DNA of 64,000 nucleotides from Gemmatimonadales bacterium UBA2989 (GCA_002346625.1 DEAF01000010.1:1-64000); one strand, 5' to 3'. Shown: positions 47,102 to 58,605, numbered from the stretch's first letter. Notes: generated by a model not told the origin, from the letters alone. Made by a program: numbers and translations.

Positions 47102-50100
47102 ATGAATGATTCCAATCGAGACCACAACCGTGTTCTTGCTCTAAAAAAAGCTATAGCTAGACGCATATTGGTTCTAGATGGGGCCATGGGAACCATGATT
47201 CAGGATTACGGATTATCAGAAGAAGACTTCCGAGGTGACGTCTACAAGGATCACCACGTACCGCTAATGGGTGCCAACGATCTGCTCTCAATCACCCAAC
47301 CCGAAGTAATTTATGAGATACATAAAGAATATCTAGAAGCAGGATCAGACATTATTGAAACAAATACATTCAATGCTCAAGCCATCTCTTTGTCTGACTA
47401 CGAACTTGAATCTGATGCTTACCGTATAAATGTCTCCGCAGCCATCTTGGCCCGGCGAGCAGCTGATGAAACCACTTCTCAGGATCCTGAAAAGCCCAGA
47501 TTTGTCTGTGGAATCATGGGGCCTACAAACAGAACAGCCTCTATCTCTTCTGACGTTGAAGATCCATCTTTTCGAGCTGTCAATTTCGATCAACTAGCCA
47601 CAGCATACAAAGAACAAGCAAAAGGTCTACTGGAAGGGGGCGTAGACCTTATTATGGTTGAGACCATCTTCGATACCTTGAATGCAAAAGCAGCTCTCTT
47701 CGCTATCTTAGATATCTTCGATGAGAGAAAAGAGCGTGTTCCTGTGATGGTGTCGGGTACAATCACTGATGCCAGCGGACGCACCTTAAGCGGCCAGACC
47801 CCTGAAGCTTTCTATCACTCAGTTCGTCATGCAAATCTTTTCTCAGTGGGATTTAATTGTGCATTAGGTGCTAAACAGCTACGGCCCCATTTGGAGGCAC
47901 TGGCTCAAGTGGCAGAGCTACCCGTGAGTTGCCATCCCAATGCTGGATTACCAAACGCTTTCGGGGAGTACGATGAAACACCTGATACTACTTCTGAGAT
48001 CATTCGTGAGTTCGCAGAATCAGGACTTGTAAATATTGTGGGTGGTTGCTGTGGAACAACGCCTGAGCATATAAAAGCTATATCAGAATCAGTTTTGGAT
48101 TTAACTCCCCGAAAAATACCGTCTTTCCCTCCACACTGTCGACTAAGCGGCCTGGAGGCTCTGACTCTAGAATCAAACTCTCTCTTCGTAAACATCGGTG
48201 AGCGTACAAATGTTACAGGATCTCGTCACTTCAAAAATCTGATCATTGACGGTGATTACGAGGGGGGGGTGGAAATAGCCCGGCAGCAGGAGCAAAGTGG
48301 CGCTCAAATGCTAGACATCAATCTAGACGAAGGTCTCTTGGATTCAGTAGCCGCAATGAATCGCTTTATGAACCTACTGAGCTCTGAACCTGATATAAGC
48401 CGTATCCCTTTCGTTCTGGATTCATCACGCTGGGATGTACTGGAGGAAGGGCTCAAGTGTGTTCAAGGGAAAAGTATAGTTAACTCAATAAGCTTAAAGG
48501 ACGGGGAGGATTTTTTTATCGAAAAGGTCAGACTGGCACGCCGTTATGGGGCTGCAGTAATCGTCATGGCATTCGATGAAGAAGGACAAGCCGACACCGT
48601 AGAAAGTAGATTTTCTATTTGTGAACGTGCCTATAAGATTATGGTTGAGAAGGTAGGATTTCCTCCCGAAGATATCATCTTTGACCCCAATATCTTTCCG
48701 GTAGGAACTGGGATTCAAGAGCACAACAATTACGCTAAAGACTTTTTTGAAGCAACACGTCAAATCAAAGAACACTTAGCTCATGCCTATGTTAGCGGAG
48801 GTGTAAGTAATGTCTCATTTGCCTTCCGTGGCAGTACACATGTACGTGAAGCTATGCACTCCGTATTCCTATATCACGCTGTTAGGGCTGGCCTAGATAT
48901 GGCTATTGTAAACGCAGGAGCATTACCCGTTTACGATGATATCCAACCCGATCTTTTGGAGGCCATAGAAGACATACTCTTGAATAGACACCCCGATGCC
49001 ACTGAACGTATGACATTACTAGCTGAGCAGTACTCCAATGCTCCAGGAATAGATAAAGAGATAGAGACTTGGAGATCGGAATCAGTTGAAAGTCGTATCC
49101 GGTACTCCCTAATACATGGGATTACTGAATATATCATAGACGACACCGAGGAAGCTCGTCAGAAGTCAGACCAGGCATTAGAAGTAATAGAAGGTCCACT
49201 TATGGATGGCATGCAAGTAGTAGGAGATCTATTCGGATCAGGTAAGATGTTTCTTCCGCAAGTTGTTAAAAGTGCCCGTGTGATGAAAAAAGCAGTTGCT
49301 CATCTGGAACCCTTTATTGATGCTGAAAATACAAATGGAAAAAGTATAAAGTCTGCAGGTAAGATTATATTGGCCACAGTAAAGGGAGACGTGCATGATA
49401 TAGGTAAAAATATAGTCTCAGTAGTACTGCAGTGTAATGGATATACGGTAGTAGATCTGGGTGTTATGGTTCCAGCCCAAACTATTCTCGGAGAAGCACA
49501 AAATCAGAAAGCTGATGCTATCGGCCTGAGCGGGCTAATCACACCATCGTTGTTCCAAATGGCCCATGTGGCATCTGAGATGGAACGCTTGGACTTCGAT
49601 CTCCCTCTGTTAATCGGAGGGGCCACCACATCTCGCAAGCATACTGCAGTCAGAATTGATGAGAATTATCATGGTCCAACAATCCACGTTACAGATGCGT
49701 CACGATGTGTACCCGTACTCCGTAAAATCCTTAATGAGGATAGTCGCGAAGAATTCATTAAAGATTTAGAGGATACCTACAGGCTTGAGCGCAAAAATCA
49801 CGCTGCTAAGAGCAAAAAATCACGCCTGATCCCACTAGAGAAAGCACGAGATAATAGATTAGATGTCAACTGGGATAACAACGGATTGGTAATTCCCCAA
49901 GATATTGGAATTCATTTTTTTGAAGAATATCCTATATCTGAACTACTAGATTACATCGACTGGACTCCCTTTTTCCAGGCCTGGGAGATCAAAGGAAATT
50001 TCCCCGCAGTTTTGGAATCATTAGATACCAGAGATCCTGCTAATAACCTGTACAACGACGCATTAAAGCTACTAGATAGAATCGTGGAAAATAAACTTAT

Positions 50101-50812
50101 CCGTGCAACTGCTATATCTGGTCTGTTTCCAGCCCAAAGTGTTGGGGACGACATTGAGATTCAAGACAAAAATAATCAGTGGAAGACGATCTACGGACTC
50201 CGGCAACAATTTTCAAAGCAACCTGGCCGTCCAAACTTATGCCTTTCTGATTTTGTCGCACCCAAAGATTCAGGAATCCAAGACCATATGGGTGCCTTTG
50301 TAGTAACAGCAGGAATAGGTCTGGATAAGTTGTGTGAATCTTTGGAAAAAGAAGGGAACGATTACGAAAGCATCATGGCTAAAGCACTGGCAGATCGTTT
50401 AGCAGAAGCACTAGCAGAGCGTATGCATGAGATGGTTAGATCTGAGCTCTGGGGATATGCTAAGAACGAGAGACTATCAAACGAAGAACTTATAGCAGAA
50501 GATTATACGGGAATCCGACCGGCTCCTGGCTATCCGGCTTGCCCAGATCATACCCAAAAGAGAACCCTCTTTGATTTGCTGGACGCAGAACATAAAGTCG
50601 GAGTACACCTGACAGAAAGTTATGCTATGCTACCTAGTTCCTCCGTAGCAGGATGGTACCTTGCCCATCCAGATGCCCATTATTTTGGGGTCGGACGCAT
50701 AGGTCATGACCAAGTAGCTGACTATGCAAATCGTAGGTCGATAACAATCAAAGAAGCCGAGCAATGGCTACTACCTAATTTGGATTACGATCCTGGGAAC
50801 AAGGATTCATAA
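47102..50812 (+). CDS. metH: Cobalamin-dependent methionine synthase
   Basis: A 1236-residue four-module MetH: homocysteine-binding barrel (about 1-330; zinc cysteines include the Cys316-Cys317 pair in GGCCGTT), pterin-binding barrel (about 355-640), cobalamin cap and Rossmann domain with DVHDIGKN (His765 is the lower B12 ligand) and GLSGLITPS, and a C-terminal SAM-binding reactivation domain (about 910-1230, with [12 protein letters not shown]). It methylates homocysteine from methyltetrahydrofolate. Needs B12. The leader contains a SAM-II-like element and terminator. Convergent with a MetF-like gene that would make its folate substrate. Confidence 0.98.
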   Translation: MNDSNRDHNRVLALKKAIARRILVLDGAMGTMIQDYGLSEEDFRGDVYKDHHVPLMGANDLLSITQPEVIYEIHKEYLEAGSDIIETNTFNAQAISLSDYELESDAYRINVSAAILARRAADETTSQDPEKPRFVCGIMGPTNRTASISSDVEDPSFRAVNFDQLATAYKEQAKGLLEGGVDLIMVETIFDTLNAKAALFAILDIFDERKERVPVMVSGTITDASGRTLSGQTPEAFYHSVRHANLFSVGFNCALGAKQLRPHLEALAQVAELPVSCHPNAGLPNAFGEYDETPDTTSEIIREFAESGLVNIVGGCCGTTPEHIKAISESVLDLTPRKIPSFPPHCRLSGLEALTLESNSLFVNIGERTNVTGSRHFKNLIIDGDYEGGVEIARQQEQSGAQMLDINLDEGLLDSVAAMNRFMNLLSSEPDISRIPFVLDSSRWDVLEEGLKCVQGKSIVNSISLKDGEDFFIEKVRLARRYGAAVIVMAFDEEGQADTVESRFSICERAYKIMVEKVGFPPEDIIFDPNIFPVGTGIQEHNNYAKDFFEATRQIKEHLAHAYVSGGVSNVSFAFRGSTHVREAMHSVFLYHAVRAGLDMAIVNAGALPVYDDIQPDLLEAIEDILLNRHPDATERMTLLAEQYSNAPGIDKEIETWRSESVESRIRYSLIHGITEYIIDDTEEARQKSDQALEVIEGPLMDGMQVVGDLFGSGKMFLPQVVKSARVMKKAVAHLEPFIDAENTNGKSIKSAGKIILATVKGDVHDIGKNIVSVVLQCNGYTVVDLGVMVPAQTILGEAQNQKADAIGLSGLITPSLFQMAHVASEMERLDFDLPLLIGGATTSRKHTAVRIDENYHGPTIHVTDASRCVPVLRKILNEDSREEFIKDLEDTYRLERKNHAAKSKKSRLIPLEKARDNRLDVNWDNNGLVIPQDIGIHFFEEYPISELLDYIDWTPFFQAWEIKGNFPAVLESLDTRDPANNLYNDALKLLDRIVENKLIRATAISGLFPAQSVGDDIEIQDKNNQWKTIYGLRQQFSKQPGRPNLCLSDFVAPKDSGIQDHMGAFVVTAGIGLDKLCESLEKEGNDYESIMAKALADRLAEALAERMHEMVRSELWGYAKNERLSNEELIAEDYTGIRPAPGYPACPDHTQKRTLFDLLDAEHKVGVHLTESYAMLPSSSVAGWYLAHPDAHYFGVGRIGHDQVADYANRRSITIKEAEQWLLPNLDYDPGNKDS

Positions 50813-50842
50813 TTTTATAGGAATCCTAGCAGATTTCTTTCT

Positions 50843-51739
50843 TTAGATGACAGAGGATTGTTCTAAAATTTTTTTAAGACGGTCATGTACTCGCTTATAG
50901 CCAAGGTTGCTCAGGTAGATATTCTTAGCGCCGACACCCTTAAGTGCTCTGATAGTTCTTACTACCACTGCTTCTGGTGTATCTCCAGCATCGAACTCAC
51001 GGGTAAGTTCATCAATAGGAACTGGTAAAAAATCATCCAACCTCTTCAAGGTTACAGGTTTAGCATTCCAATAGTAGAAGACACCAAACAAACCTGGAAT
51101 TTTCACATTACGCTTATCACACTCTTCGAGGAATTCCGCTACTAAATCCACACTGTGATGTGATACAATCTGTGTTAGATAGAAATCTGCTAAAAAATCT
51201 CCTGAGGTCAGATAATCTATCTGTTTTAATAAATCTTTGTGTGGGTTAATCCAGCCACCCAGGGAAATTTCAGGTTGACGTTTCCGGATCTGCTCACGGA
51301 GAAAATAAGAGTGAGGGACACACCTAGGTAAACCGACCGACTTATCGCCACCCACTACCACTATGGATTTGCATCCGAGAGAATGGGCTCGATCAGCAAA
51401 ATTTAGGCAGTATTCTAAAGTGTGTTTACAAGTTAGAAAGGGGACAAATCGTGAGATTGGAATTTCAGAGCCCATGTTGGCTTCCAAATAAGACAAGCTC
51501 TCCTCTTCACTCAACCCCACAGCCTGATCTGTGAGAAACACAAAAAAATCATTAAGAACTAGATCTTGCATGGAATAGTTAATAGTAGCCAACCTATTAG
51601 TATCCGATGATTCTATAATATCTTTTTCGGGAGGACGAAGCTCTATCGTAGTAACTGAGCCAGGTCTTCGGAGTCTTTCTGCTAAATTCAACTTCGAGGA
51701 ATCTGTGACCTCGTTACAATTCATCTGTGACATATTCAT
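50843..51739 (-). CDS. Methylenetetrahydrofolate reductase-like protein
   Basis: A 298-residue TIM-barrel protein resembling MTHFR. The N-terminal TIELRPPE matches the EFFPPK-type strand with the catalytic Glu, VVVGGDKS stands where the flavin-binding ALRGD normally is, GGWINPHKD replaces the ACPEGH-type motif, and YLTQIVSH retains the substrate-contacting Gln. Several classical MetF signatures are therefore altered, so I leave the symbol empty, but convergence on metH by 30 bases supports a role in supplying methyltetrahydrofolate. It is directly downstream of the pepP-like gene on the minus strand. Confidence 0.75.
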   Translation of the reverse strand: MNMSQMNCNEVTDSSKLNLAERLRRPGSVTTIELRPPEKDIIESSDTNRLATINYSMQDLVLNDFFVFLTDQAVGLSEEESLSYLEANMGSEIPISRFVPFLTCKHTLEYCLNFADRAHSLGCKSIVVVGGDKSVGLPRCVPHSYFLREQIRKRQPEISLGGWINPHKDLLKQIDYLTSGDFLADFYLTQIVSHHSVDLVAEFLEECDKRNVKIPGLFGVFYYWNAKPVTLKRLDDFLPVPIDELTREFDAGDTPEAVVVRTIRALKGVGAKNIYLSNLGYKRVHDRLKKILEQSSVI

Positions 51740-51741
51740 AA

Positions 51742-53106
51742 TTAATCTCTAATAGATCCAACTAGAGATTCGATTTCTTCAGCAGTTACAGGCAAGGATG
51801 CAGTAAGTACTTCATTGCCATCGGATGTCACCAAGACATCGTCCTCAATCCTTACACCTATCCCTATATATTCAGATAAAACTTCATCTTTAACTTCAAT
51901 GGAACTAACAGGGCTTGGGATAAAATAAAGACCAGGTTCAACTGTTAGGACCATCCCAGGTTCTAGAATGCGTGGCTTTTTTCCAAACGTATAATCTCCA
52001 ACATCATGAACATCTAAACCTAACCAGTGCGAAGTCTGGTGCGGGAAAAATGGCTTATAGATCTCGTCCTCAATGATTTTGTCTTTATCGCCATTGAGAA
52101 TGCCCAATTCCATAAGACCTTGAATCAACACATCTAGAGAATTCAGATGTATTTGATCCACACTGACACCAGGACGAATAGTTTCAATTGCCTCACGGTT
52201 TGCACAAAGCACTATCTCATAAATATCATTCTGCCTATCCGAGAAACGTCCCGATATCGGTAAAGTCCTAGTAATATCAGCATTATAGAGATCTACCTCA
52301 GCACCTGCATCCACCAAAACAAGATCCCCATTTTCAAGAGTACAATTGTTAGAAACATAGTGGAGGATAGTGGAATTAGATCCAGATCCGACAATTGTAG
52401 TATATGCTGGGCCCCAGGCACCCCTCTTTCGGAATTCTGAATCAAGTACTGCCTCGATCTCCCATTCTCCCACTCCCGGTCGAATAGCAGGTAACATTTC
52501 CTGATAAGCTTGGACGGTCACAACCGCAGCTTGGCGTATTCTTTCCACCTCTTCTGGATCCTTAACGATACGCATAGGATCCAATACCATTCCGGGATCC
52601 GCTACTGACTGTGGTCCTAAAATTCTGCGAGAACGTCCTATTCTAGCTGTAGTAAGAGATTGTATGACAAGTTGTTCTATGCGAGATCCAGATCCGAGCC
52701 GAAAAAAAATTGTTTCGGCTGGCGACAATAATCGTGGTAGGTATTTTTCGAGATCTTCCAAAGAATATACCTCGTCAGCACAAAAAATATCTTTAGCTTC
52801 ATCTAGCCCCAATCTTTTGCCATCCCAACGCTCTTTTTCCTCATCCCGAGGTTGGATAAAAAGCACAAAACTACCACTGTCTCCGTTGGGATTTAAAACA
52901 GCTAGAGATCCAGGATCTACTACTCCAGTAAGGTAGAATAATTCACTGTCCGCTCTGTAACGGAATTCTGTATCCCTTGATTTCATGCTCACAGGTGCTG
53001 CTGGAAGCACCATTACCGATCCTTCCATATTCTCGAAAATCTTCTTGCGCCGAGCACAGAATATTTCCTGAGAAAACCCCAGCATAGGTTCGTAGCAATG
53101 ATTCAA
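51742..53106 (-). CDS. Xaa-Pro aminopeptidase, M24B family
   Basis: A 454-residue PepP-like metallopeptidase. The N-terminal creatinase-like domain (about 1-170) precedes the pita-bread catalytic domain with the metal ligands: Asp in LVDAGAEVDLYNADITR (two Asp), His in HQTSHWLGLDVHD, Glu in LTVEPGLYF and Glu in GVRIEDDVLV. It removes N-terminal residues before proline. It precedes the MetF-like gene by two bases and follows the S9 peptidase gene by 21 bases, so peptidase functions cluster here. No signal peptide, so cytoplasmic. Confidence 0.94.
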   Translation of the reverse strand: MNHCYEPMLGFSQEIFCARRKKIFENMEGSVMVLPAAPVSMKSRDTEFRYRADSELFYLTGVVDPGSLAVLNPNGDSGSFVLFIQPRDEEKERWDGKRLGLDEAKDIFCADEVYSLEDLEKYLPRLLSPAETIFFRLGSGSRIEQLVIQSLTTARIGRSRRILGPQSVADPGMVLDPMRIVKDPEEVERIRQAAVVTVQAYQEMLPAIRPGVGEWEIEAVLDSEFRKRGAWGPAYTTIVGSGSNSTILHYVSNNCTLENGDLVLVDAGAEVDLYNADITRTLPISGRFSDRQNDIYEIVLCANREAIETIRPGVSVDQIHLNSLDVLIQGLMELGILNGDKDKIIEDEIYKPFFPHQTSHWLGLDVHDVGDYTFGKKPRILEPGMVLTVEPGLYFIPSPVSSIEVKDEVLSEYIGIGVRIEDDVLVTSDGNEVLTASLPVTAEEIESLVGSIRD

Positions 53107-53127
53107 ATCTCTTCTCCAACGTTACTA

Positions 53128-55329
53128 TTAATTCAACTTTACAGCAGATCTTTCATTAACAAGCCAGTAATGGAACCAACTACGGATCCTTTCTAGCCGA
53201 TCTACCAATAGCCACGGCTCACCTGTTCTCGACAAGCCGTGTGAGGATCTTGGATAGCGAACCATCTCTACAGGAACTCCCAATTTCTTAAGAGACATAA
53301 ACCATTGTTCTCCGTCACCAATAGGTGTTCGAAAATCTTGCTCGCTGTGAATAATCAGAGTAGGAGCAGTAACATTTTCAACATAAGAGATAGGAGATAG
53401 ACGCCTATATAGATCTCTCCGCTCCCAAGGTTGCCCATAGAATTCCTGTCTGGTCAGCTCCTGGGCATCCGAGGATCCCCACCAACTCTCCCAATTAGAT
53501 ATAGATCGAGAAGTAACTGCAGCATGGAAGCGATCTGAGGTAGCAGTAAGCCAGTTAGTCATGTACCCCCCATAACTTCCCCCAGAGACTCCGAGTCTCA
53601 TGGGATCCACATCGGGGTACTTAGCCAATACTGAATCTATCCCCGACAGGAAATCTTCACTGTCCATAATACCCCACTGCCCTCTCGTAGAGTATTTGAA
53701 GTCATGACCGTATCCGCTCGATCCTCTAGGGTTGGAGTATAGGACAAAGAAACCCGATGCTGACAAAACATGGAACGTAGGAAAGAACGTATTGCCATAT
53801 GCACCATGAGGCCCTCCATGGATCTTCAAGATCAGGGGATACTTCGGACCTGGTTGGTGAATAGTATCAGGAGTAGAATAATAGTTTACTGGTTTAATAA
53901 CCCATCCTTCGATCTTCACACTATCACTTACAGTCCAAGTGATATGTTCAGGTGTTACCAGGGCAACATCAGACATCCAATATTGGTTCAGCATGGTCGC
54001 TTGACGTTCTCCGGTACCATCCCCACGTGCAATAAATAGTTCAGTAGGATTCACGGCATCAGTAGCTACATAGGCCATTATGTGACCGCGCTCTGAGAAT
54101 GAAATGCTACTCAGACGTCGTTCGCCACGGGTGACTTGAGTGACAGGGCCTCCAGAAGCGGGTACTCGGAAGAGATGACGATCCCCTCCTGTTGATGCTT
54201 CAAATAGGATACCCGTTCCGTCTGCAGTCCATTGCGGAAAACCAGGGTCTAGATCCCAGTTCACAGTAAGATTTACAGGAGAACTTTTGAAACGGCCATC
54301 TGATCCGATATCCACAACCATGATATCCCTATGCCCTAACCGTTCAGACATGTAATGGAATGCTAGACGTCTCCCTTCTGGAGAAGGAGATGGTGATCTT
54401 TCGGATCCTGGGTTGGCAGTGATTTTAGCTACTGATCCATCAGTGACACGTACAACCCAGATGTCCTGAGTAAGATTTCTGTTGTCTTCATCGTTCTGTA
54501 GCTCGTCTCCAGTGAAAAAAAGAACGTTGCCATCAGAAGACCAAGTCACAGAAGATTTATCAAAGGGCAGATCTGTTAATTGGCGAGGGACTCCGCCATT
54601 AGCAGAAACTAGATAGAGATCCTCAACATCTTTGACAGATGGATGAGGCAAAAATGTAAGCGTTCCATCACTTTTATAGCGTGATGACGTTATAACCCTG
54701 CCATCGAAACGCTCGGGGTTTACATTATTCGAAATGGCATCAGGTGCCACCCATCCTTCTTTTTCTACCACTGACAGGTTTTCTGGACTAGACAGATAGG
54801 CTATCCACTGACCGTCTTGCGACCATACAGGATTACCTCTTACACCATCAATATGAAAAGCTTCTCCACCTTTTGCCGTCACTCTTACAAACCAAGTTGA
54901 ATTTTCATCTTTCCCACGCTTTGAAGTGAAGGATAGAAGAGATCCATCAGGTGACCATATCGGAGAATGGGAATCTTCCGTTGGATCAGTAAACCGATAT
55001 GCATCACCAGCAGGAAGTCCGTTTTCAAGCGACTGCATCCAAATCTCACGCTGTCGCCTATTCTCATCCTCAATAATGGTTGTCACCGTGAAAGCCACTA
55101 GATCTCCAGGAGGCGACACGGATACGTCATCCACTGTTACAATTTTGTAATAGTCCTCAGGCTGGAAACCACGTCTCTGGCCAAGAATGGGATTAAATCC
55201 GCCCAGGACAAGTGAAGACAGTAAGACTGATATAATCAGTATATCAGTCCTTATATCTACAGGACTTTTTCTATTGGTAGCCCAAACACGTATTAGGTCT
55301 ACTATATTTATAGGATGTTCTGCCACCAT
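53128..55329 (-). CDS. S9-family prolyl oligopeptidase/acylaminoacyl peptidase
   Basis: A 733-residue serine peptidase. A hydrophobic N-terminal segment (about 28-46) indicates export or membrane anchoring. A beta-propeller (about 60-430) built of WSPDG-type repeats precedes the alpha/beta hydrolase domain with the nucleophile GVSGGSYGGYMTNW (about 587-600), a DFRTPIGDGE acid loop and His in SSHGLSR near the end. It probably cleaves short peptides in the periplasm, and with the M24 enzyme next to it points to peptide scavenging. Confidence 0.93.
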   Translation of the reverse strand: MVAEHPINIVDLIRVWATNRKSPVDIRTDILIISVLLSSLVLGGFNPILGQRRGFQPEDYYKIVTVDDVSVSPPGDLVAFTVTTIIEDENRRQREIWMQSLENGLPAGDAYRFTDPTEDSHSPIWSPDGSLLSFTSKRGKDENSTWFVRVTAKGGEAFHIDGVRGNPVWSQDGQWIAYLSSPENLSVVEKEGWVAPDAISNNVNPERFDGRVITSSRYKSDGTLTFLPHPSVKDVEDLYLVSANGGVPRQLTDLPFDKSSVTWSSDGNVLFFTGDELQNDEDNRNLTQDIWVVRVTDGSVAKITANPGSERSPSPSPEGRRLAFHYMSERLGHRDIMVVDIGSDGRFKSSPVNLTVNWDLDPGFPQWTADGTGILFEASTGGDRHLFRVPASGGPVTQVTRGERRLSSISFSERGHIMAYVATDAVNPTELFIARGDGTGERQATMLNQYWMSDVALVTPEHITWTVSDSVKIEGWVIKPVNYYSTPDTIHQPGPKYPLILKIHGGPHGAYGNTFFPTFHVLSASGFFVLYSNPRGSSGYGHDFKYSTRGQWGIMDSEDFLSGIDSVLAKYPDVDPMRLGVSGGSYGGYMTNWLTATSDRFHAAVTSRSISNWESWWGSSDAQELTRQEFYGQPWERRDLYRRLSPISYVENVTAPTLIIHSEQDFRTPIGDGEQWFMSLKKLGVPVEMVRYPRSSHGLSRTGEPWLLVDRLERIRSWFHYWLVNERSAVKLN

Positions 55330-55545
55330 ATTATCCGTATCATTTTCAATTAGAGAATTATCTAAAATAAACTTTTAACTGCAAAACTAATACCAATACT
55401 TACAGTAGCAGACTCTTATAAGTCATCTGTCCTAGGAGTTTGGATAAATCTAATTCCACTGACAAGCAACTTACTTAAGTCCTAAACTATCTCGCCAACG
55501 ATGGTGTAAACTCGGCAGTATTCTTGGTAAACGAAAAAAGTTTGT

Positions 55546-57705
55546 ATGGAAAGCAATATAAAATTATGTGGTGTAGAAAACCGACTAATACCTATGACTT
55601 ATAATTGTGTCCTGAGCTCAAAAACTTGGCAGACAGGTATATTGATCCTAGCTATCACCTTATTCAGTGGAATCATTAACGTCATTTTTGCTCAGGAATA
55701 TCCGGACAGCGTAGTACCACTCGATTCCGTAGTTGTAACAATAACCCGAGGCACCGATGCGATAGGACAGATACCTTTTGCAGTCTCGGTCCAGGGGCAA
55801 CGAAATCTTCAGCTCGGCAATACCGGATTTTCACTAGAAGAAGCCCTCCAAGGCATCCCTGGTGTGCAAGTGCAAAATCGCTATAACTATACGGTAGGTG
55901 AACGTATATCTATACGCGGACTAGGGGCACGAGCACAGTTCGGAGTGCGCGGCATAAAGATCTTCGTGGATGGCATTCCGGCAACCTTGGCAGACGGACA
56001 ATCCACCCTAGACCATCTAGACATTGGGTCACTGGGACGAGCAGAAATTATACGAGGACCAGCCTCCGCAATTTACGGAAACGGAGGCGGAGGGGTGATT
56101 AGCTTTGAGACTGTACAGCCAGCTGATGTTCCTATACAACAGGAAATTAAAGCAATCTCAGGTGGAAACGGCCTATTGCGCCTACAGAGCACCACGTCAG
56201 GAACGTCCAACAAGACCTCTTATCTAATTAACATCGCTAATCTTTCTTACGATGGATTCCGCATACATCCTAATAACCCATCGGATTTCTTTGGAGGCGC
56301 AGATCGACTCAATATAAACACACAGATACGCACTGAATTGGCTGGAGGGTCTCTTAGTGTGACAGCGAATATGTTTGATCTGGACGGAGAAAATCCTGGC
56401 CAATTAAATCGTTCAGATCTGGAAGCAGGGCTTCTATCGGCCAGGAGTTTCAATGTGAAGCAGAAATCCGGTAAATCTGTCCACCAAGGGCAACTGGGAG
56501 TTGCATGGTCAGGATCTCTTGGAAATTTAAGCACCCGAATATCGGGATGGGGTTTATTTAGGAATATGGACAATCCGATTCCTCCTAGGATCATAGACTT
56601 AGAACGCAAAGCCTGGGGAGGACGAATGGCCATAACCTCACAGACTTCCGACCAAGACAGTAAGATGACATGGACAGCCGGAATCGACGTGGACTTTCAG
56701 CGAGACAATCGCCTGAACTTTGAAAACAACGGAGGTGCAAGAGGAGCTTTAACTTTAGATCAACTCGAAACCGTATCAGCCACTGGTCTTTTTGTTCAGA
56801 TTAGGACACCACTGTCTGAGCGACTTTGGGCATTAGGAAGTCTGCGCTATGATCGCTTCCATTTCGAGGCAGACGATCATTTGATCACAGATGAAAATCC
56901 TAACGAGTCCGGGAAACGAACCATGGAGGCTATCAGTCCCACGTTAGGAATAGACATACGGGTTAATCCAAATTTAAATCTCTATGGAAACGTAGCTACA
57001 TTATTGGACACACCATCTACTACAGAACTTGTAAATCGTCCTGGTGGCGACGGTGGCTTCAATCCTAATCTGGAGCCACAGAAAGGTGTTAGCGGAGAGA
57101 TAGGGATCAGAGGTCAACTTAAAACCTTTTTGGGTTACGAAGGCAATATGTTCATAACCAGACGAACCAATGAGCTCGTACCATTCGAAGAAGAGTCTCA
57201 ACCAGGTCGTACATTTTTCCGTAACAGCGGATCATCCAAGTATCAAGGATTGGAAGGATCAATTCACGCAATACTTCCCAAAAACATTTATACTAAAGTT
57301 ACATACACATTTGTGGATGCAATTTTTACAGATTTTGTGCCGGGCAATAGCGATGGTAAGGTGTTCAACGGCAACAAGATTCCTGGACTAACAAGACACC
57401 GACTGGACGGCTTACTCAGAATGACAAAAGGATCATGGTTCGGTGAGATCAGAGGTGACTATGTCGGAGGAATCGCAGCAAACGACTCTAACAGCGAGTT
57501 CAGTTCTTCTTATTCCCTCTGGGAATTGCGTACAGGTCTGAATGAGTTGCACTTAGGCAGAATGGTATTGTCTCCTTTCGCTGGAGTTACCAATCTCTTC
57601 AACAAGATCTACGCAGCGGCAATTACAGTGAACGCTTTCGGGGGGCGCTTCTATGATCCCGGTCCTAGGAGATCGTTCTTTACAGGAATGAGAGTAACTT
57701 TCTAG
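55546..57705 (+). CDS. TonB-dependent outer membrane receptor
   Basis: A 719-residue receptor. A signal peptide (hydrophobic core about 32-46, ending FAQ) precedes a plug domain (about 55-190, with LEEALQGIPGVQVQNR and SIRGLGARAQFGVRG) and a 22-strand barrel ending in phenylalanine, the usual C-terminal outer-membrane signal. There is no signalling N-terminal extension. The plug is closest by eye to FecA-type ferric siderophore or citrate receptors, but the ligand is unknown. A start at 55594 is also possible. The following gene begins two bases after its stop. Confidence 0.92.
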   Translation: MESNIKLCGVENRLIPMTYNCVLSSKTWQTGILILAITLFSGIINVIFAQEYPDSVVPLDSVVVTITRGTDAIGQIPFAVSVQGQRNLQLGNTGFSLEEALQGIPGVQVQNRYNYTVGERISIRGLGARAQFGVRGIKIFVDGIPATLADGQSTLDHLDIGSLGRAEIIRGPASAIYGNGGGGVISFETVQPADVPIQQEIKAISGGNGLLRLQSTTSGTSNKTSYLINIANLSYDGFRIHPNNPSDFFGGADRLNINTQIRTELAGGSLSVTANMFDLDGENPGQLNRSDLEAGLLSARSFNVKQKSGKSVHQGQLGVAWSGSLGNLSTRISGWGLFRNMDNPIPPRIIDLERKAWGGRMAITSQTSDQDSKMTWTAGIDVDFQRDNRLNFENNGGARGALTLDQLETVSATGLFVQIRTPLSERLWALGSLRYDRFHFEADDHLITDENPNESGKRTMEAISPTLGIDIRVNPNLNLYGNVATLLDTPSTTELVNRPGGDGGFNPNLEPQKGVSGEIGIRGQLKTFLGYEGNMFITRRTNELVPFEEESQPGRTFFRNSGSSKYQGLEGSIHAILPKNIYTKVTYTFVDAIFTDFVPGNSDGKVFNGNKIPGLTRHRLDGLLRMTKGSWFGEIRGDYVGGIAANDSNSEFSSSYSLWELRTGLNELHLGRMVLSPFAGVTNLFNKIYAAAITVNAFGGRFYDPGPRRSFFTGMRVTF

Positions 57706-57706
57706 C

Positions 57707-58267
57707 ATGAACTTCCACTTAACTACTAAGTCCTTCGGCCATCTACCTATTATTCATCATCTCTTAATTTTTTACCTGATTTCCAGCAGCCTGGCTTATG
57801 CTCCTTCGCATATTGGTGCCCAATCTCCGTACGAAAAAGACCAAATGGGATTTCGGATCGGAGTTACAGCTGGAGGAATCGGATCATGGGGTATCTCTTT
57901 TGAGTTACGCCGGGGTAACCGCAGTCTAGACTTAAACTTAGCCACATTCGATTTTAAGGATGTGAGCTTAGCAGTCACTGGAAAACAGTACCTGGGAAAT
58001 CGTAAACTCCAGCCATTCTTAGGAATTGGTATATGGGGGGTAAATGCATACCCTAAAGATCATATTGAGCGAACAGGCAGAGCACTGCTACTCAGAATTC
58101 CTTTAGGGGTGGATTGGAGATTAGCTGATGCTCATTCCCTGGGAGGGAGTATTGCACTCAATGAAGGCCTATGGGTTCAGCGTGCCAATCAGAAAGATGA
58201 TAGACCTATAAGCCGTAGACCTGTCTTCCTGCCAGGCTTTTACTACAGAGTCCTTAGTAACCCGTGA
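57707..58267 (+). CDS. Exported protein of unknown function, likely small outer-membrane barrel
   Basis: A 186-residue protein with a signal peptide (about 15-33, cut near GAQ). The mature part alternates hydrophobic and polar residues in short strands rich in Gly, Arg and aromatic residues, with no recognisable domain, consistent with an eight-strand barrel. It is tightly linked to the TonB receptor (two-base gap) and so may assist it. I do not recognise a family. Confidence 0.7.
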   Translation: MNFHLTTKSFGHLPIIHHLLIFYLISSSLAYAPSHIGAQSPYEKDQMGFRIGVTAGGIGSWGISFELRRGNRSLDLNLATFDFKDVSLAVTGKQYLGNRKLQPFLGIGIWGVNAYPKDHIERTGRALLLRIPLGVDWRLADAHSLGGSIALNEGLWVQRANQKDDRPISRRPVFLPGFYYRVLSNP

Positions 58268-58302
58268 CCGATTCCGTAGTTGCAATTACGAAATGTTCTC
58301 AT

Positions 58303-58605
58303 TTATCTCTTGCAGTAAGCTTCAAAATTTTTTGCATAATCTGCAGCTAACTGTGAAAAATATATGGCGCCTTGAGCCATTTTATCTGCACCTTCTTCAT
58401 CACCTGCATTTCGCATTCCATCTGATTTTTCTAGTAAGTCCCCAGCTGCTAGCAAGAAAAATCCGGATGCTGCACTTATTTTTCCACAATCCTCCGGCTT
58501 CCAAAGCCCTATAGCTGATCCTCTTTCCTGTACTGAACCAGCACATCCTAGTAAGGGGATCAGTAGAGTTATTAATATGGTTAAGTTTTTTCTTACATTA
58601 CTCAT
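58303..58605 (-). CDS. Small predicted lipoprotein
   Basis: A 100-residue protein with a lipoprotein signal: a basic start, a hydrophobic stretch (about 8-19) and the lipobox LLGC at 18-21. The mature part is helical with GADKMAQGAIYFSQLAADYAKN-like alanine-rich segments. No family recognised. It is convergent with the barrel-like gene, and the 35-base gap holds a weak hairpin without a U-run (58275-58290). It may share a transcript with the small membrane protein upstream. Confidence 0.65.
   Translation of the reverse strand: MSNVRKNLTILITLLIPLLGCAGSVQERGSAIGLWKPEDCGKISAASGFFLLAAGDLLEKSDGMRNAGDEEGADKMAQGAIYFSQLAADYAKNFEAYCKR

Noticed and set aside
58275..58290. Bidirectional terminator CGTAGT-TGCA-ATTACG between convergent genes
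   Set aside because: Short stem with a G-U pair and no U-run on either side; too weak to call.
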